A stretch of 64,000 bases of DNA from DASQZK01 sp963764345 (GCA_963764345.1 CAVXSF010000013.1:62001-126000), one strand, 5' to 3'; positions 48,794 to 57,777 are shown, counted from the first letter of the stretch. Numbers and translations: made by a program. The notes: generated by a model from the letters alone, not told the origin.

Positions 48794-49489
48794 TCAAAAC
48801 GGCAAATCCTCCCACCCCTCATCATCTTCCGTAATCTCCGCCTCTTCCAGGTCATACCACCCCGACAACTGCAGCGCACATCGCTCTTCGGTGGTGCCAT
48901 GGGTATCCCACCACTTTGCCAGGGAAACACGAACGGTGGTGCCGGCCCCGATCTCTTCCACAGCCTCCGCGCAACCTTTATAAGGCAGTTCGCGAAAACC
49001 ACTTCCATTTGGGTACAGATATCTGGTGGATTTAAACTTCTCGCCGTCATTTTTTTGTCCGGTCAGGACCTGCCTTTTTAACGGCATGTCCGGAACCCAG
49101 AAACCAACGCTGTGGGCAGGGATTCTGGTGGCTTCGCTGATATAGCCGGCACCACCGGCGGTCCAGTTCAGGAAGCCGTCGAAAAGCACATCCGTACTTC
49201 CCCGCCACAACGGAACGCCCAGTTCTTCGAGCACACATGTAATTGGACAGGCATCACCCGTATAAGACTGACTCAGCACAATCACATCCTCTACATGTGG
49301 CGGCCTGGCATCAGGCACTGGAACGAAGGAGATATCCCATATCTCCCCTACCTCAAATTCAGTGTCGGGGTACTGGTACCAGCCACCAGGATTCAACAGC
49401 CGGACGTACTGCCTGGTTCTCATTACGATGCCCCCAACGCAGAGGTATTGGAGGCCGTAATGCGTTTTGGATAAAATAAGGACCTGCAT
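48794..49489 (-). CDS. Dual OB-fold (DuOB-like) protein
   Basis: 231 residues, cytosolic. MQVLILSKTHYGLQYLCVGG then GGWYQYPDTEFEVGEIWDIS and PPHVEDVIVLSQSY match what I recall of the dual OB-fold family found next to DUF488 genes. It has repeated OB-like strands and conserved GEIWDI and PHVEDV blocks. It lies one base after the first DUF488 gene on the minus strand, so the three genes form an operon. The function is unproven; nucleic-acid or nucleotide binding is the usual role of OB folds. Confidence 0.7.
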   Translation of the reverse strand: MQVLILSKTHYGLQYLCVGGIVMRTRQYVRLLNPGGWYQYPDTEFEVGEIWDISFVPVPDARPPHVEDVIVLSQSYTGDACPITCVLEELGVPLWRGSTDVLFDGFLNWTAGGAGYISEATRIPAHSVGFWVPDMPLKRQVLTGQKNDGEKFKSTRYLYPNGSGFRELPYKGCAEAVEEIGAGTTVRVSLAKWWDTHGTTEERCALQLSGWYDLEEAEITEDDEGWEDLPF

Positions 49490-49490
49490 T

Positions 49491-49967
49491 TTAAAGGTGT
49501 TTTATGTTGAAACCATTCTTTACAAGTTCATCCGCTACAAGTGACCGGTGACAGGCTTCCGGCCTCTCTTCCACGCAAAAGAACACTACGCGGCTTGCAC
49601 CGCTGTTTTCCAGGGTTTGAATGAATGGTTTAACATCGAAGTGCTTCAGGATCTGTTTCCTGTAAGCATTCTTAAAAGCCCGGTTCAGGGTTTTCCGGAC
49701 AGTATTTTGTTCCCGGTTCTGCAGGTCGGCAGCCTTCTGGAGCGCCCGTATATCGGGTGTTGGGGCAAGAGCCCGGATATAACGGTAATCGATACCCATC
49801 TCTTTCAGCCTTTCCTGCAACCGCCGACTGTTGACAAAGGCGTACCGTTGCCCTCTTACACCCCGGCGTTGACGGATATCGCAGAACGTGTCAATGTCAT
49901 TCTCAGCAAGCTTATTAAAAAATTCCCGCTCACCGGTATTGAATACACCGATGGTGAAGAACTCCAT
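49491..49967 (-). CDS. DUF488 protein (second copy)
   Basis: 158 residues. IGVFNTGEREFFNKLAENDI then DTFCDIRQRRGVRGQRYAFV at the N-terminus and EERPEACHRSLVADELVKNG at the C-terminus, with the CHR/S motif that is the hallmark of DUF488. The family has a Rossmann-like shape and unknown biochemical activity. The gene starts 2 bases after the stop of the upstream DUF488 gene. Confidence 0.85.
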   Translation of the reverse strand: MEFFTIGVFNTGEREFFNKLAENDIDTFCDIRQRRGVRGQRYAFVNSRRLQERLKEMGIDYRYIRALAPTPDIRALQKAADLQNREQNTVRKTLNRAFKNAYRKQILKHFDVKPFIQTLENSGASRVVFFCVEERPEACHRSLVADELVKNGFNIKHL

Positions 49968-49969
49968 GA

Positions 49970-50521
49970 TCAGTGCGGATTCCGTGAGGTGAAATCCGTT
50001 TCATTGCCAAACAGGTCGGTTGTGCCATACCCGCCTGTCAGCTCATTCATCACGGTTTCCTGTGACTTTACCTTGTTTTCCCCGACGATATGGTTGACAG
50101 AGACTCCCAGCTTCAGCAATTCCTGACCAATCAGTTTGCTGCGGTGACACTCGTGGGGTTTGGATTCGCTGCACATCACAGCCAACAGAATCTGTTTCTC
50201 ATTCGCCGTAACCAGTCTGTTCAGTCCTTCTTTAAAACCCGCTTTCTCCCTGATCCGGTCGTATACCACCTTTCCTTCTTCATCATAACAGCTCCTGTCA
50301 TCGGGCATGCCTCCGAGCACGTCACCAGCGAAAACGTATCTGAACCCGTTTTTCTCCATCAGGATCTCCAGGTCAGCCTTGTTAAATGCCGGGTTCCATT
50401 TCGAATATGGCCTGGACCTGACATCCATCAGAAAGGTAATGCCAAACGACCTTAGTTCGCTCAGAAAATCACCGGTTGATTTATTACCGTGACCTATGGA
50501 ATAAATGGTTGATGTTGACAT
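49970..50521 (-). CDS. DUF488 protein (first copy)
   Basis: 183 residues. MSTSTIYSIGHGNKSTGDFL then DVRSRPYSKWNPAFNKADLE and SESKPHECHRSKLIGQELLK contain the family's IGHG, DVR.RP and ECHRS elements. The two DUF488 copies differ in length and sequence, so they probably form a heteromer or act in succession with the DuOB protein. It heads the operon. The perfect palindrome at 50564-50581 is 43 bases upstream. Confidence 0.9.
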   Translation of the reverse strand: MSTSTIYSIGHGNKSTGDFLSELRSFGITFLMDVRSRPYSKWNPAFNKADLEILMEKNGFRYVFAGDVLGGMPDDRSCYDEEGKVVYDRIREKAGFKEGLNRLVTANEKQILLAVMCSESKPHECHRSKLIGQELLKLGVSVNHIVGENKVKSQETVMNELTGGYGTTDLFGNETDFTSRNPH

Positions 50522-50563
50522 GATCCAAATGTATGAAAATTAATGCGTCATATTCTTAGAAGA

Positions 50564-50581
50564 GACAAGGCATGCCTTGTC
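50564..50581. repeat. Perfect 18-base palindrome, REP-like
   Basis: GACAAGGCATGCCTTGTC reads the same on both strands. Preceded by AGA, it resembles the GTAG/GTGG-footed REP hairpins elsewhere in the window, with the foot lost. It lies just upstream of the DUF488 operon and could be an operator or a relic REP. Confidence 0.6.
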
Positions 50582-50801
50582 ACTTCCCAACCATTGACGG
50601 GGGAATTTTTCAAATTCCTGTTTGGTTCATCGATACACGTTACTATATTCTTTTCCCGTCTTCTCTCCCCTTAATGTCATTTCCCCCCAAATATCAGCGT
50701 CTGTTTTTCAATTTTTTTTAAAAACTTTTAGGACAGCCGGAAAGGCTTGATATTCCCCGGGTTCGGAATGTCATCGTTCTGTAGGACAGGGTTTGGACGG
50801 A

Positions 50802-51263
50802 TCAGTGGTTCGTAGTGTCACCGGATAAATTCTCCGGATCGATCTCCAGTATACGGCAAATCCTGTCCGCAACCGGATACACCGGCAGGTAAAAAAGCAG
50901 GAACACCACCATGTAGAGGATAAATATCCTGTTGGAGGTAACCATAAACCCTATGGCCGAAAGCATGGCTACCCCCTCGATAAAGGCAATGCGCAGGATC
51001 AGGGCCGACTGGTAAGCCGCCAGCCTGTCCCTGAAACTTTTCAACTTTATGACAGCCCCAATCTGTCGCTTATATATGATATAACCGGCAGAAATGGCAA
51101 TGGCACCCAGTACCAGGATAACGTAATTCAGCACCATATCCAGATTATCATGCGATACCGGATTACCTTTTGCCATCCTGTAAATTGCTACCAGGACTAA
51201 CATAACAGGCCCGAGAAGGGTGGCGAAATAGATGATCTTTAGGGTCCGGATATAGATTTTCAT
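50802..51263 (-). CDS. Small integral membrane protein, unknown function
   Basis: 153 residues with four predicted membrane helices: about 9-26 (IIYFATLLGPVMLVLVAI), 45-62, 88-107 and 112-132. The loops are positively charged on the cytosolic side (KRQIGAVIKLKSFRDRL). No known family was recognised. It is monocistronic, convergent to nothing close by. Confidence 0.7.
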   Translation of the reverse strand: MKIYIRTLKIIYFATLLGPVMLVLVAIYRMAKGNPVSHDNLDMVLNYVILVLGAIAISAGYIIYKRQIGAVIKLKSFRDRLAAYQSALILRIAFIEGVAMLSAIGFMVTSNRIFILYMVVFLLFYLPVYPVADRICRILEIDPENLSGDTTNH

Positions 51264-51707
51264 AACAAAAATGATTTAACGGGTTTCCGGATGTAATAGG
51301 CAGAATCCGCCACGTGACCAATTAGCAACAGATCATCCCTGCTGATACGGAACCTTTGAGACGTTCACATCCCATCTCGGGCGTTTCCCGGTCCTCTGCA
51401 ATGTAGTCTGCCATCTCCGGTTTAATTCCCCTAAGGTAACATTTTCATGAAAAACCGGGTCAAGGTCAGGAAAATTGTATACGACCTTTTTAGGATAGTT
51501 GAAAAAACAGATTATAAATCCCGGCCCCGAACCTGACTTCAGGGTGGTGTAACTCCGGCCTACCCCCGACGGGGTTGGTGGACGACGGCTGCATAGGGGA
51601 TATTGGCAATGAAAAAAACCGGATAGTATCTGTTTGATATGTACCGGACAGGAAAAGAATCCGGAAAGGATGTGTGAACATGATCAGTAAAACAATCCGC
51701 GGGCAGT
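51264..51707. other. Intergenic region with an enzyme-tail-like frame
   Basis: 440 bases. On the minus strand (about 51333-51485) the open frame VVYNFPDLDPVFHENVTLGE then LNRRWQTTLQRTGKRPRW ends in a stop and looks like the tail of a lost enzyme, possibly a sulfatase, but the match is too short to name. No other content recognised. Confidence 0.35.
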
Positions 51708-52055
51708 TCATTCCTCATCTTTCTCAACCTTCCACCGTTGGACCTCTACATCCCGGCCATCTTTGCGCCACTGAGTAATCTTCCGGTTTGCCAGGGCCAT
51801 GGCGGCAGCTTCCGGTTCCTTATAGTAATACAGCACATCGCCGCTTTGGAGCAGTCCGTTAACGAATATCACGCAGTACCAGATATTCCCGTCGATACTG
51901 CCATATCCTTTGCCCTTACCCAGTTTGGATCTGATTTCCATGCATATCTTTTCGCCCCCGATCAGGCAGTTCACCTGCATTACTGCTGACTGCCCAGAGG
52001 TACCGCAAGGCTGGCTTTGCTTTTTTGGTTTATGTTTCCCGGCTTGTTCTTCCAT
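51708..52055 (-). CDS. Hypothetical protein
   Basis: 115 residues. The basic, low-complexity N-terminus (KHKPKKQSQPCGTSGQS) is followed by a folded-looking core (MEIRSKLGKGKGYGSIDGNI then WYCVIFVNGLLQSGDVLYYY). No signal and no known family. The reading frame is intact and lies between the membrane protein gene and the repeat block, and its translation is uncertain. Confidence 0.45.
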   Translation of the reverse strand: MEEQAGKHKPKKQSQPCGTSGQSAVMQVNCLIGGEKICMEIRSKLGKGKGYGSIDGNIWYCVIFVNGLLQSGDVLYYYKEPEAAAMALANRKITQWRKDGRDVEVQRWKVEKDEE

Positions 52056-52297
52056 GACGTTGGATCTTTGGGATTAAACTCATGTCGAGGTTTTGCTTCG
52101 TACTGTGTGCTGTATCTTAGACTCAATTGAGAATGAAATGGTTGCATGGAGGAAGAGCTAAGGCAAAGGAAATATCAGGAGAACGGATGCAGGAAGAGGG
52201 CGATGAGGAAACCGGGCACGGGAGGGGTTATTTAAGAAATGACCCGCCGTCCAACACAATGCTGTCTGACCTCTGTCCTTCGCCCGGGACCAGGTTG

Positions 52298-52540
52298 AGT
52301 CGGGGCAAAGTAAAGGGCTTCGTTATTCTTAGGATGTCTTTTCTTGAAAAGGGGCCCTCCCCCGCCTTCCAAACCGTCCGCCCTTAATAGCAAACACCCC
52401 CAAAATCTCAGCGTCCCCATTTCAACTTTTTGACGAAAAGTTATCAACTACTCCAAAATCATGAAGAGCATTTTGATGAATGATTGAATTTTCTGTGAAT
52501 AATTTTTGATGACTGCAATAATATTTCAGTGAAAATGCGT
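52298..52540 (-). repeat. Dispersed repeat B, copy 2 (inverted, short form)
   Basis: The minus strand carries TACAAAAA-side blocks reduced to TGAAATATTATTGCAGTCAT, then TTGATAACTTTTCGTCAAAA, GGGGACGCTGAGATTTTG, ATTAAGGGCGG and the terminal CGAAGCCC. The 5' part of the long form is missing. It faces copy 3 across the hairpin array. Confidence 0.8.
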
Positions 52541-52620
52541 ATGGGGATGGGAAGAAGAGAAGAAGTGATGAGGTTAAGAAGTGAAGAGGGGGAAAAAGGA
52601 ATAATCCATGTAATTGTGTC

Positions 52621-52922
52621 CCCCGAACCGCGGAGCGGTAACCCATGCATAGCCACGGTTTTGCCCGTGGTGGGAATGACCGGTGAACGGAGAACGAAGC
52701 AGGGACGAAAAGGAAAAAAGAATAATCCCCGGTAATCGTCCCCCGAACCGCGGAGCGGTAACCCATGCATAGCCACGGTTTTGCCCGTGGTGGGAATGAC
52801 CGGTGAACGGAGAACGAAGCAGGGACGAAAAGAAAAAAGAATGATCCCCGGTAATCGTCCCCCGAACCGTGGAGCGGTAACCCATGCATAGCCACGGTTT
52901 TGCCCGTGGTGGGAATGACCGG
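52621..52922 (+). repeat. Hairpin repeat family A, three-copy tandem array
   Basis: Copies at 52621-52683, 52741-52803 and 52860-52922, unit length 119-120 bases and nearly identical. Each has ACCGC-GGA-GCGGT, the linker CCATGCATAG and CCACGG-TTTTGC-CCGTGG, then a conserved 57-base stretch. The between-hairpin DNA is itself conserved, so the array is a tandem repeat and not a CRISPR. It is bracketed by inverted repeat B copies. Confidence 0.88.
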
Positions 52923-53014
52923 AATTTCTGCGTTACAATGAGGTGTTTCGTCATTATTCCCGGCAATCCAGGAAACAAGTCGAGGAAAATTACATCCATG
53001 GTTATAAGCTCGAA

Positions 53015-53265
53015 AGGTTCCTATACAAAAAAGGACTGAAATATTCTTGCAGTGAGAAAAAAAAATGATGATTTCATCTGGCATTCATCAAAACGGATAT
53101 CGTCATTTTGGGTGAGTTGATAACTTTTCGTCAAAAAGTTGAAATGGGGACGCTGAGATCCGGGGGCTGAAAGTCATTAAGGGCGGCGGGTTCGGATGGC
53201 GGGGGAGGGATCCCAGTCTAAGAAAGAACTCCTTAGAATAACGAAGCCCCTTGCTGTGTCCTGTT
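53015..53265 (+). repeat. Dispersed repeat B, copy 3 (short form)
   Basis: TACAAAAAAGGACTGAAATA, then TTGATAACTTTTCGTCAAAA, GGGGACGCTGAGATCCGG, ATTAAGGGCGGCGGG and a terminal CGAAGCCCC. It is inverted relative to copy 2, and with it encloses the family A array, about 970 bases in all. Confidence 0.8.
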
Positions 53266-53328
53266 GGGAGGCAAAGATTAGATCAGGAAAAGAGGCGAGA
53301 GACGGGTCATCGGTCGAAGGTTTTTTTC

Positions 53329-53358
53329 GTAGAGACACGCCCTGAGGCATGTCTTGTG
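53329..53358 (+). repeat. REP hairpin with GTAG foot
   Basis: GTAGAGACACGCCCTGAGGC followed by ATGTCTTGTG: the 5' foot GTAG and a nine-base stem with one mismatch are the form of a RAYT-recognised REP. It is one of several REP-like hairpins that differ from the two around the RAYT gene. Confidence 0.7.
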
Positions 53359-53961
53359 AATGAACATCGTTTGGAAGAAGGGAGGAGGTGAAGAGGTTTA
53401 GAAGGTATGAAGGGAAAAAGTGAAGATGAAAACAGGAGAATGCCGGGGCGGGATGGATTTCCCCTTCAGGGGATTAAGGCGCGTGGGTGGGGGGATGAGA
53501 AGAAGTGAGGAAGGAAGATGTGAACAGTAGAAAGATGGGAAGACGGGGGAAGTCAAAGGGAAGAAAAAACAAACTTTTTACTGAATTAGGGGTCTACTTT
53601 TCGTAGAAAACACCGATGAACCACAACCCGAATCTCCTGGTTTGGCACTGGCCTGTCAAACGGGTCATGAGATTAACTCTGTATTGAACATGACGCAGCC
53701 TCAACCTTCCAAAGCAGGACAATTTTTTATCGAAATCGAACATGTTCAGCCGGGGCCGAAGTTTTACGGTGCCCCCATGCATCCTGGTCAGCATCCCTTG
53801 CTCATCTATCCCTTTAAGATCGCGTCATACCGTATTTTCAGAGATACTGCAATGATCCATGACTTCTTTCTTCAACAGCTCCTCTAAAATTCTCGAGTTC
53901 CAGAATTTTTTCCTCCCTGGATTTCTTTAGCATTTAATCTGAAATTGGATCACGCACAATC
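53359..53961. other. Intergenic region, purine-rich
   Basis: About 600 bases. The first 200 are strongly purine-rich on the plus strand. A minus-strand open frame (53594-53794, LNMFDFDKKLSCFGRLRLRH) has some protein-like character but no recognised family. I see nothing else. Confidence 0.35.
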
Positions 53962-55245
53962 TCATAACTTGATCTGCGCGGTGCCGACAGACCGGATGAA
54001 AATCTCATTACAGGAATCCTCCCCGAAGATTTTCCTGATCTGTACAAGATAATCATCTAAAAGCTTTTTGGGGATATAAACCTGGATAGTTCCTGCAAAT
54101 CCGCCACCATGAACTCTCCATGCGCCCTTATCCAGGATCTGGGCAGTTACAGCCAATGCAATGCTTATACCCTGCGTTTCCACGTGCCTTGAAGAATAAT
54201 TGTTCTGAAGGAGCATCCAGGAACTTGCACCCGACGCTCTGACCAGAGAAATGAAGTCCTCAATCCGGTCATCTTTCAATGCCTCCACTTCTTCAACCAC
54301 CCTGCGGTCGTCATTGAAAAAATGCAGGGCCCGCAACACTGCCCGGTCACTCACCTGCCCCCTTAATGTGCTGAGGTTCTCAATCACTTCAGTAGCGGTG
54401 AACTCCCTCAGCACCTTTCCTCCCAGGCTCGCAGCCACGCTCTTCATCTCATGTTCAAGCTGGGCATAGTCTTCATTCAGATCAGCATGATCCCCGCCCG
54501 TGTCAATGATCACCATGGTATAGCCTTTTTTTGAGAAGTCATAACTGATCTTTTCAATCACCGGCTTTTTAAAATCCTTAAAATCAATAAAGACGAGCCC
54601 GCCCCAGGCACAGGCAGTCTGATCCATCAGTCCGCACGGTTTTCCGAAAAAGACATTTTCAGCATACTGGGCGATCTGGGCATTCAGAGTATGATTTATC
54701 GTCCCGCCGTTATACAGGTGGTTCTGGATAGTTACCATCATAACTTCAAAAGCTGCAGAGGAGCTCAGGCCCGATCCTTTGGGAACGCGGCCGTCGATGC
54801 AGGCCCGGAAGCCGCCAGTCCGGTATCCGAGATCTTTCAGCCTGGCACATACGCCCCGAACGAGTGCTGCCGAGGTGTATTTCTCCTCTTCCTTCACACA
54901 TGTATCCTTTATATGGAGAATGATTTCCGGATATCCTTCGGAATGAATGACAATACGATCATCGTCTGACGGGCTGACAACAGCCACCATGTCGAGGTCA
55001 ACAGCAGCGGCCAGCACACGGCCTGCATTATGGTCTGTGTGATTTCCTCCTACCTCGGTACGCCCGGGAGTGGTAAAAAGTGAAAGGTCTCCGAAACCGG
55101 AAAATTCACGCGCGAACCTTTCGATGAGAGTTTTGTAACGCTCTACCTGGAAAGCCGTAGCACCTGGTTTATCCCCGTATAAAAGTTTAAAATAGTCTGT
55201 CGTACCTGGAGCCGACAATTTTGAGATCAGTTCATTTGAAGTCAT
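53962..55245 (-). CDS. galK: Galactokinase
   Basis: 427 residues from the ATG at 55245 (the longer frame adds 13 unlikely residues). GHMP kinase family: motif 1 PGRTEVGGNHTDHN (60-73), the glycine-rich phosphate loop PKGSGLSSSAA (155-165), and motif 3 RVHGGGFAGTIQ near the C-terminus. It phosphorylates galactose at C1 with ATP in the Leloir pathway, turning imported galactose toward glycolysis. The neighbouring genes are not other gal genes. The stop-side intergenic region is short, and a decayed aminotransferase tail lies just upstream. Confidence 0.95.
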   Translation of the reverse strand: MTSNELISKLSAPGTTDYFKLLYGDKPGATAFQVERYKTLIERFAREFSGFGDLSLFTTPGRTEVGGNHTDHNAGRVLAAAVDLDMVAVVSPSDDDRIVIHSEGYPEIILHIKDTCVKEEEKYTSAALVRGVCARLKDLGYRTGGFRACIDGRVPKGSGLSSSAAFEVMMVTIQNHLYNGGTINHTLNAQIAQYAENVFFGKPCGLMDQTACAWGGLVFIDFKDFKKPVIEKISYDFSKKGYTMVIIDTGGDHADLNEDYAQLEHEMKSVAASLGGKVLREFTATEVIENLSTLRGQVSDRAVLRALHFFNDDRRVVEEVEALKDDRIEDFISLVRASGASSWMLLQNNYSSRHVETQGISIALAVTAQILDKGAWRVHGGGFAGTIQVYIPKKLLDDYLVQIRKIFGEDSCNEIFIRSVGTAQIKL

Positions 55246-55256
55246 GCTGACAAATT

Positions 55257-55439
55257 TTAGGATTTGCTTAATTCTACAATACATCCGGCCATAAAGCTGA
55301 TCGCTTCATTGCTGAGCCGGGGAAGAATGGGCAAGGTAACAAAATATTTAACAGCTTCCGCCATAACGGGGCACTCACCCTCATGATGACCGGCTTTCAG
55401 ATAGGGAGCAGTCAGGTAAGCCTTTGATATCAATCTGAA
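55257..55439 (-). pseudogene. C-terminal remnant of a DegT-like aminotransferase
   Basis: About 61 residues ending in a stop: FRLISKAYLTAPYLKAGHHE, then GECPVMAEAVKYFVTLPILP, then RLSNEAISFMAGCIVELSKS. The pattern FP/CP.AE.....TLP..P.LS.E is that of PLP-dependent sugar aminotransferases of the DegT/DnrJ family. The rest of the gene has been lost. It lies directly upstream of galK. Confidence 0.5.
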
Positions 55440-55446
55440 CCGGATG

Positions 55447-55766
55447 ATGGCTTACCCGGTGAAATCTAACCGGTGGGAGCCGTCCTTTGAAGATGTTCCC
55501 GGGTGGTCCGACACCCGGATCAATGCCATCACGTTTGAAATATATCTCATGGAGAATCCTGGAAGATCAGTTATATCACATTTGAATGATAACTCATCTG
55601 AGTTTTTCAGGTGACTTCCAAACCAGAAAATATTGTGTCTACTGACAGAATCCTGAAAGAATCCGGAATCGGTTATCCATACGAATGGGCCTGTCAGGCA
55701 TTGAAAACCGGGGGCATCCTAAGGATAAACCATTCCGGGGGAAAACAGATCGTTATCCTGAAATGA
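55447..55766 (+). pseudogene. Overlapping short open frames, possible gene remnant
   Basis: An ATG frame (55447-55614, MAYPVKSNRWEPSFEDVPGW...) ends at a TGA that overlaps a GTG frame (55611-55766, VTSKPENIVSTDRILKESGI then GYPYEWACQALKTGGILRIN). Both have protein-like composition and the GTGA overlap could be coupling, but a frameshift in one former gene is as likely. No family was recognised. Confidence 0.35.
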
Positions 55767-55771
55767 CGGCC

Positions 55772-56233
55772 TTAAAAGGGAAAGTAGAGCCCTATCGAAT
55801 AGATCAGCATCACAGGCGGAACTTCATAATTATCAGGCATTGCCGGACCTGTTTTCACAGGGACACCTAATCCGAGCTGTGCGGTAAAAATGCGCCTGGC
55901 CCTTAGTACATAGCTTGCCCCAACAATCCTCTGTGCAAAGGATTCTTCGATTCCCTGGTTCCATAATTGAAGGCAAATGAATGAACTTTGGACTATGGGC
56001 TTAAAATGAATATTAACACCTGCACCATAGCCAACTAACCCGAAACCTACCTGTATACCAATGTTTTGATACAGTAGCTTTTCGATATCAAGACCCAACA
56101 GGGAGCCTCCACCCTGGAGGAATCCGACGGTAATTGCACTTCTTTCCACAGGATCGTATTCGCCGGTTGACTGAACCTGGGACATAAGAGGCAGGGTAAC
56201 AAAACATAAAACGAAAACCAAAAAATTTCTCAT
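55772..56233 (-). CDS. Small secreted outer-membrane-type protein
   Basis: 153 residues. Signal peptide about 1-20 (MRNFLVFVLCFVTLPLMSQ) then a beta-rich, Gly-rich sequence: TVGFLQGGGSLLGLDIEKLL, NIGIQVGFGLVGYGAGVNIH, and a terminal YSIGLYFPF that resembles a barrel C-terminus. It may be a small porin-like or receptor-like protein. No family was recognised. Confidence 0.6.
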   Translation of the reverse strand: MRNFLVFVLCFVTLPLMSQVQSTGEYDPVERSAITVGFLQGGGSLLGLDIEKLLYQNIGIQVGFGLVGYGAGVNIHFKPIVQSSFICLQLWNQGIEESFAQRIVGASYVLRARRIFTAQLGLGVPVKTGPAMPDNYEVPPVMLIYSIGLYFPF

Positions 56234-56475
56234 CTGAAGGTAGTTTAGGTTGAAAAATAAGTTTAGTTATTTTATTTCTGAGAATATTAATTTTTTCTTT
56301 ATTTCCCGTCCATGGTCTGTCACATATCAGAGTGAAACGTTCTCTTGCTGATCAAAATGCCCTCCCTGCTTCTCCTCCGGCAACAGGCTTGTTATACTAA
56401 TTTACCTTTTTATTCTTAAAAACTGAATCTTTTACCGGTAATTTCCCGTTTTCTATTCTACCAATGATCCTCATT

Positions 56476-56509
56476 TTTGTAGGAGGATCCAGACCCACTT
56501 GTATTTTTA
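56476..56509 (+). promoter_or_regulatory. Candidate promoter of the acyloxyacyl-hydrolase-like gene
   Basis: TTTG at 56476-56479 and TATTTTTA at 56502-56509 are 22 bases apart, within the Bacteroidota -33/-7 spacing; the -7 box differs from TAnnTTTG at the last base. The predicted transcript starts about 30 bases before the ATG at 56544, which supports that start over the longer frame from 56499. Confidence 0.4.
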
Positions 56510-56543
56510 CAGGTTTAAACGTATTTTTCAGCTCACCCAGGGA

Positions 56544-57638
56544 ATGACCATGCGAAGTATAACGCTACTGATCTGCCTTATTTTCCTTTTTCCCGCCCTA
56601 AAAGCACAGGACGGTCTCCTGCACACCCTTTCAGCCGGTGCGGTTTATCACCATGGCTACATGCTCCCCGAGTACCATTTCATCAATTACCTGGTCGATG
56701 AACCGGTAAGGGCCGTCGAACTGAGCATTTACAAACAAACCACCGGGCGGACGATGTGGGAACAGCTCTACCGCTATCCGGATTATGGACTGTCATTGAT
56801 GTATTCAACCCTGGGCAGTCATGAGGCCTTTGGTGAATACGTAGCACTCTGGCCCTGGTACCGGATCCATTTCATCGATACCCGGAACTTCTCGCTGCAT
56901 TACCGGCTGGGGGTCGGACTTTGTTATGTCAATACCATTTTCGATCCGGAAATGAACTACCATGACCGGGCCATCGGATCAAGAGTGAACATTTTCTTCA
57001 ACCTCGAGACGGGCACCCGGATCCGCCTGTGGCAAAACCTATGGCTTACCAATGGTATCGGCTTCAGTCACCTGTCCAACGCCAACCTGAAAGAACCGAA
57101 TTTCGGATTGAATGATCTGTCGTTTTTTGCAGGCTTTGACTGGGTGCCTTCAAACAGGGATAAAAGAATAAGGCAGGAGATCCCGAAAACAGACCGCGGT
57201 ATCGGGTATTACCTCACGCTGTCGGCAGCACCCAAACATACACGGTCGTTTGAAGGAAACCGGTACCTGGTATCGTCACTTTCGTTTGACATCAACCGTC
57301 TGATCTCCCATAAAGTGAAGCTCGGCGCCGGAGCCGACTTGTTTTACGATACTTCCACTAAAGTGGAAATGGAAGGAAGAAGTATCCCGGGTTACCGGAA
57401 ACTCTATGATTACCGGACCGGGCTTCACCTTTCGGAGGAATTTATGTACGATAGGCTGTCACTGATCTTCCAGGAAGGATATTACCTGTTCCTGAAGGAC
57501 CATGTCACCGGGTGGCAGCTTTATACCCGGGGGATCATTCAGTTCAGGTTCAGCAGGCACCTCATGGCACGGCTGTCGATGAAATCGCATATCTTCGTCC
57601 TGGATCACCCGGAACTGGGGATTGGATATTGCTGGTGA
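56544..57638 (+). CDS. PagL-like acyloxyacyl hydrolase, outer membrane
   Basis: 364 residues from the ATG at 56544; the upstream frame to 56499 lacks a signal-like start. The signal peptide is about 1-22 (MTMRSITLLICLIFLFPALKAQ). GIGFSHLSNANLKEPNFGLN carries the His176-x-Ser178 pair of PagL/LpxR-type lipid A deacylases. The protein is longer than PagL and has further barrel-like strands in its second half (SLSFDINRLISHKVKLGAGA). It may remove acyl chains from lipid A or act on other outer-membrane lipids. Confidence 0.8.
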   Translation: MTMRSITLLICLIFLFPALKAQDGLLHTLSAGAVYHHGYMLPEYHFINYLVDEPVRAVELSIYKQTTGRTMWEQLYRYPDYGLSLMYSTLGSHEAFGEYVALWPWYRIHFIDTRNFSLHYRLGVGLCYVNTIFDPEMNYHDRAIGSRVNIFFNLETGTRIRLWQNLWLTNGIGFSHLSNANLKEPNFGLNDLSFFAGFDWVPSNRDKRIRQEIPKTDRGIGYYLTLSAAPKHTRSFEGNRYLVSSLSFDINRLISHKVKLGAGADLFYDTSTKVEMEGRSIPGYRKLYDYRTGLHLSEEFMYDRLSLIFQEGYYLFLKDHVTGWQLYTRGIIQFRFSRHLMARLSMKSHIFVLDHPELGIGYCW

Positions 57639-57777
57639 GGGAGAGAAGTGAAAGGAGACGGGAGGAGGAACTATTACTAATTCAAATGATATGGCGGGTC
57701 GGGTGCATCGTTTTAATTTGACCCATGGAATCCTTGAATTTATTGTTATTTGTAATGCACAACCAATATAATTTTTC

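Noticed and set aside
52621..52922. Possible CRISPR array because of regularly spaced palindromic units.
   Set aside because: The sequences between the hairpins are themselves nearly identical, so there are no unique spacers; only three units and no cas genes.
52422..53084. Long open frames (up to 220 codons) with repeated peptide units such as GYAWVTAPRFGG across the hairpin array.
   Set aside because: They run through tandem DNA repeats and appear in several frames; the periodicity comes from the DNA repeat and there is no protein family.
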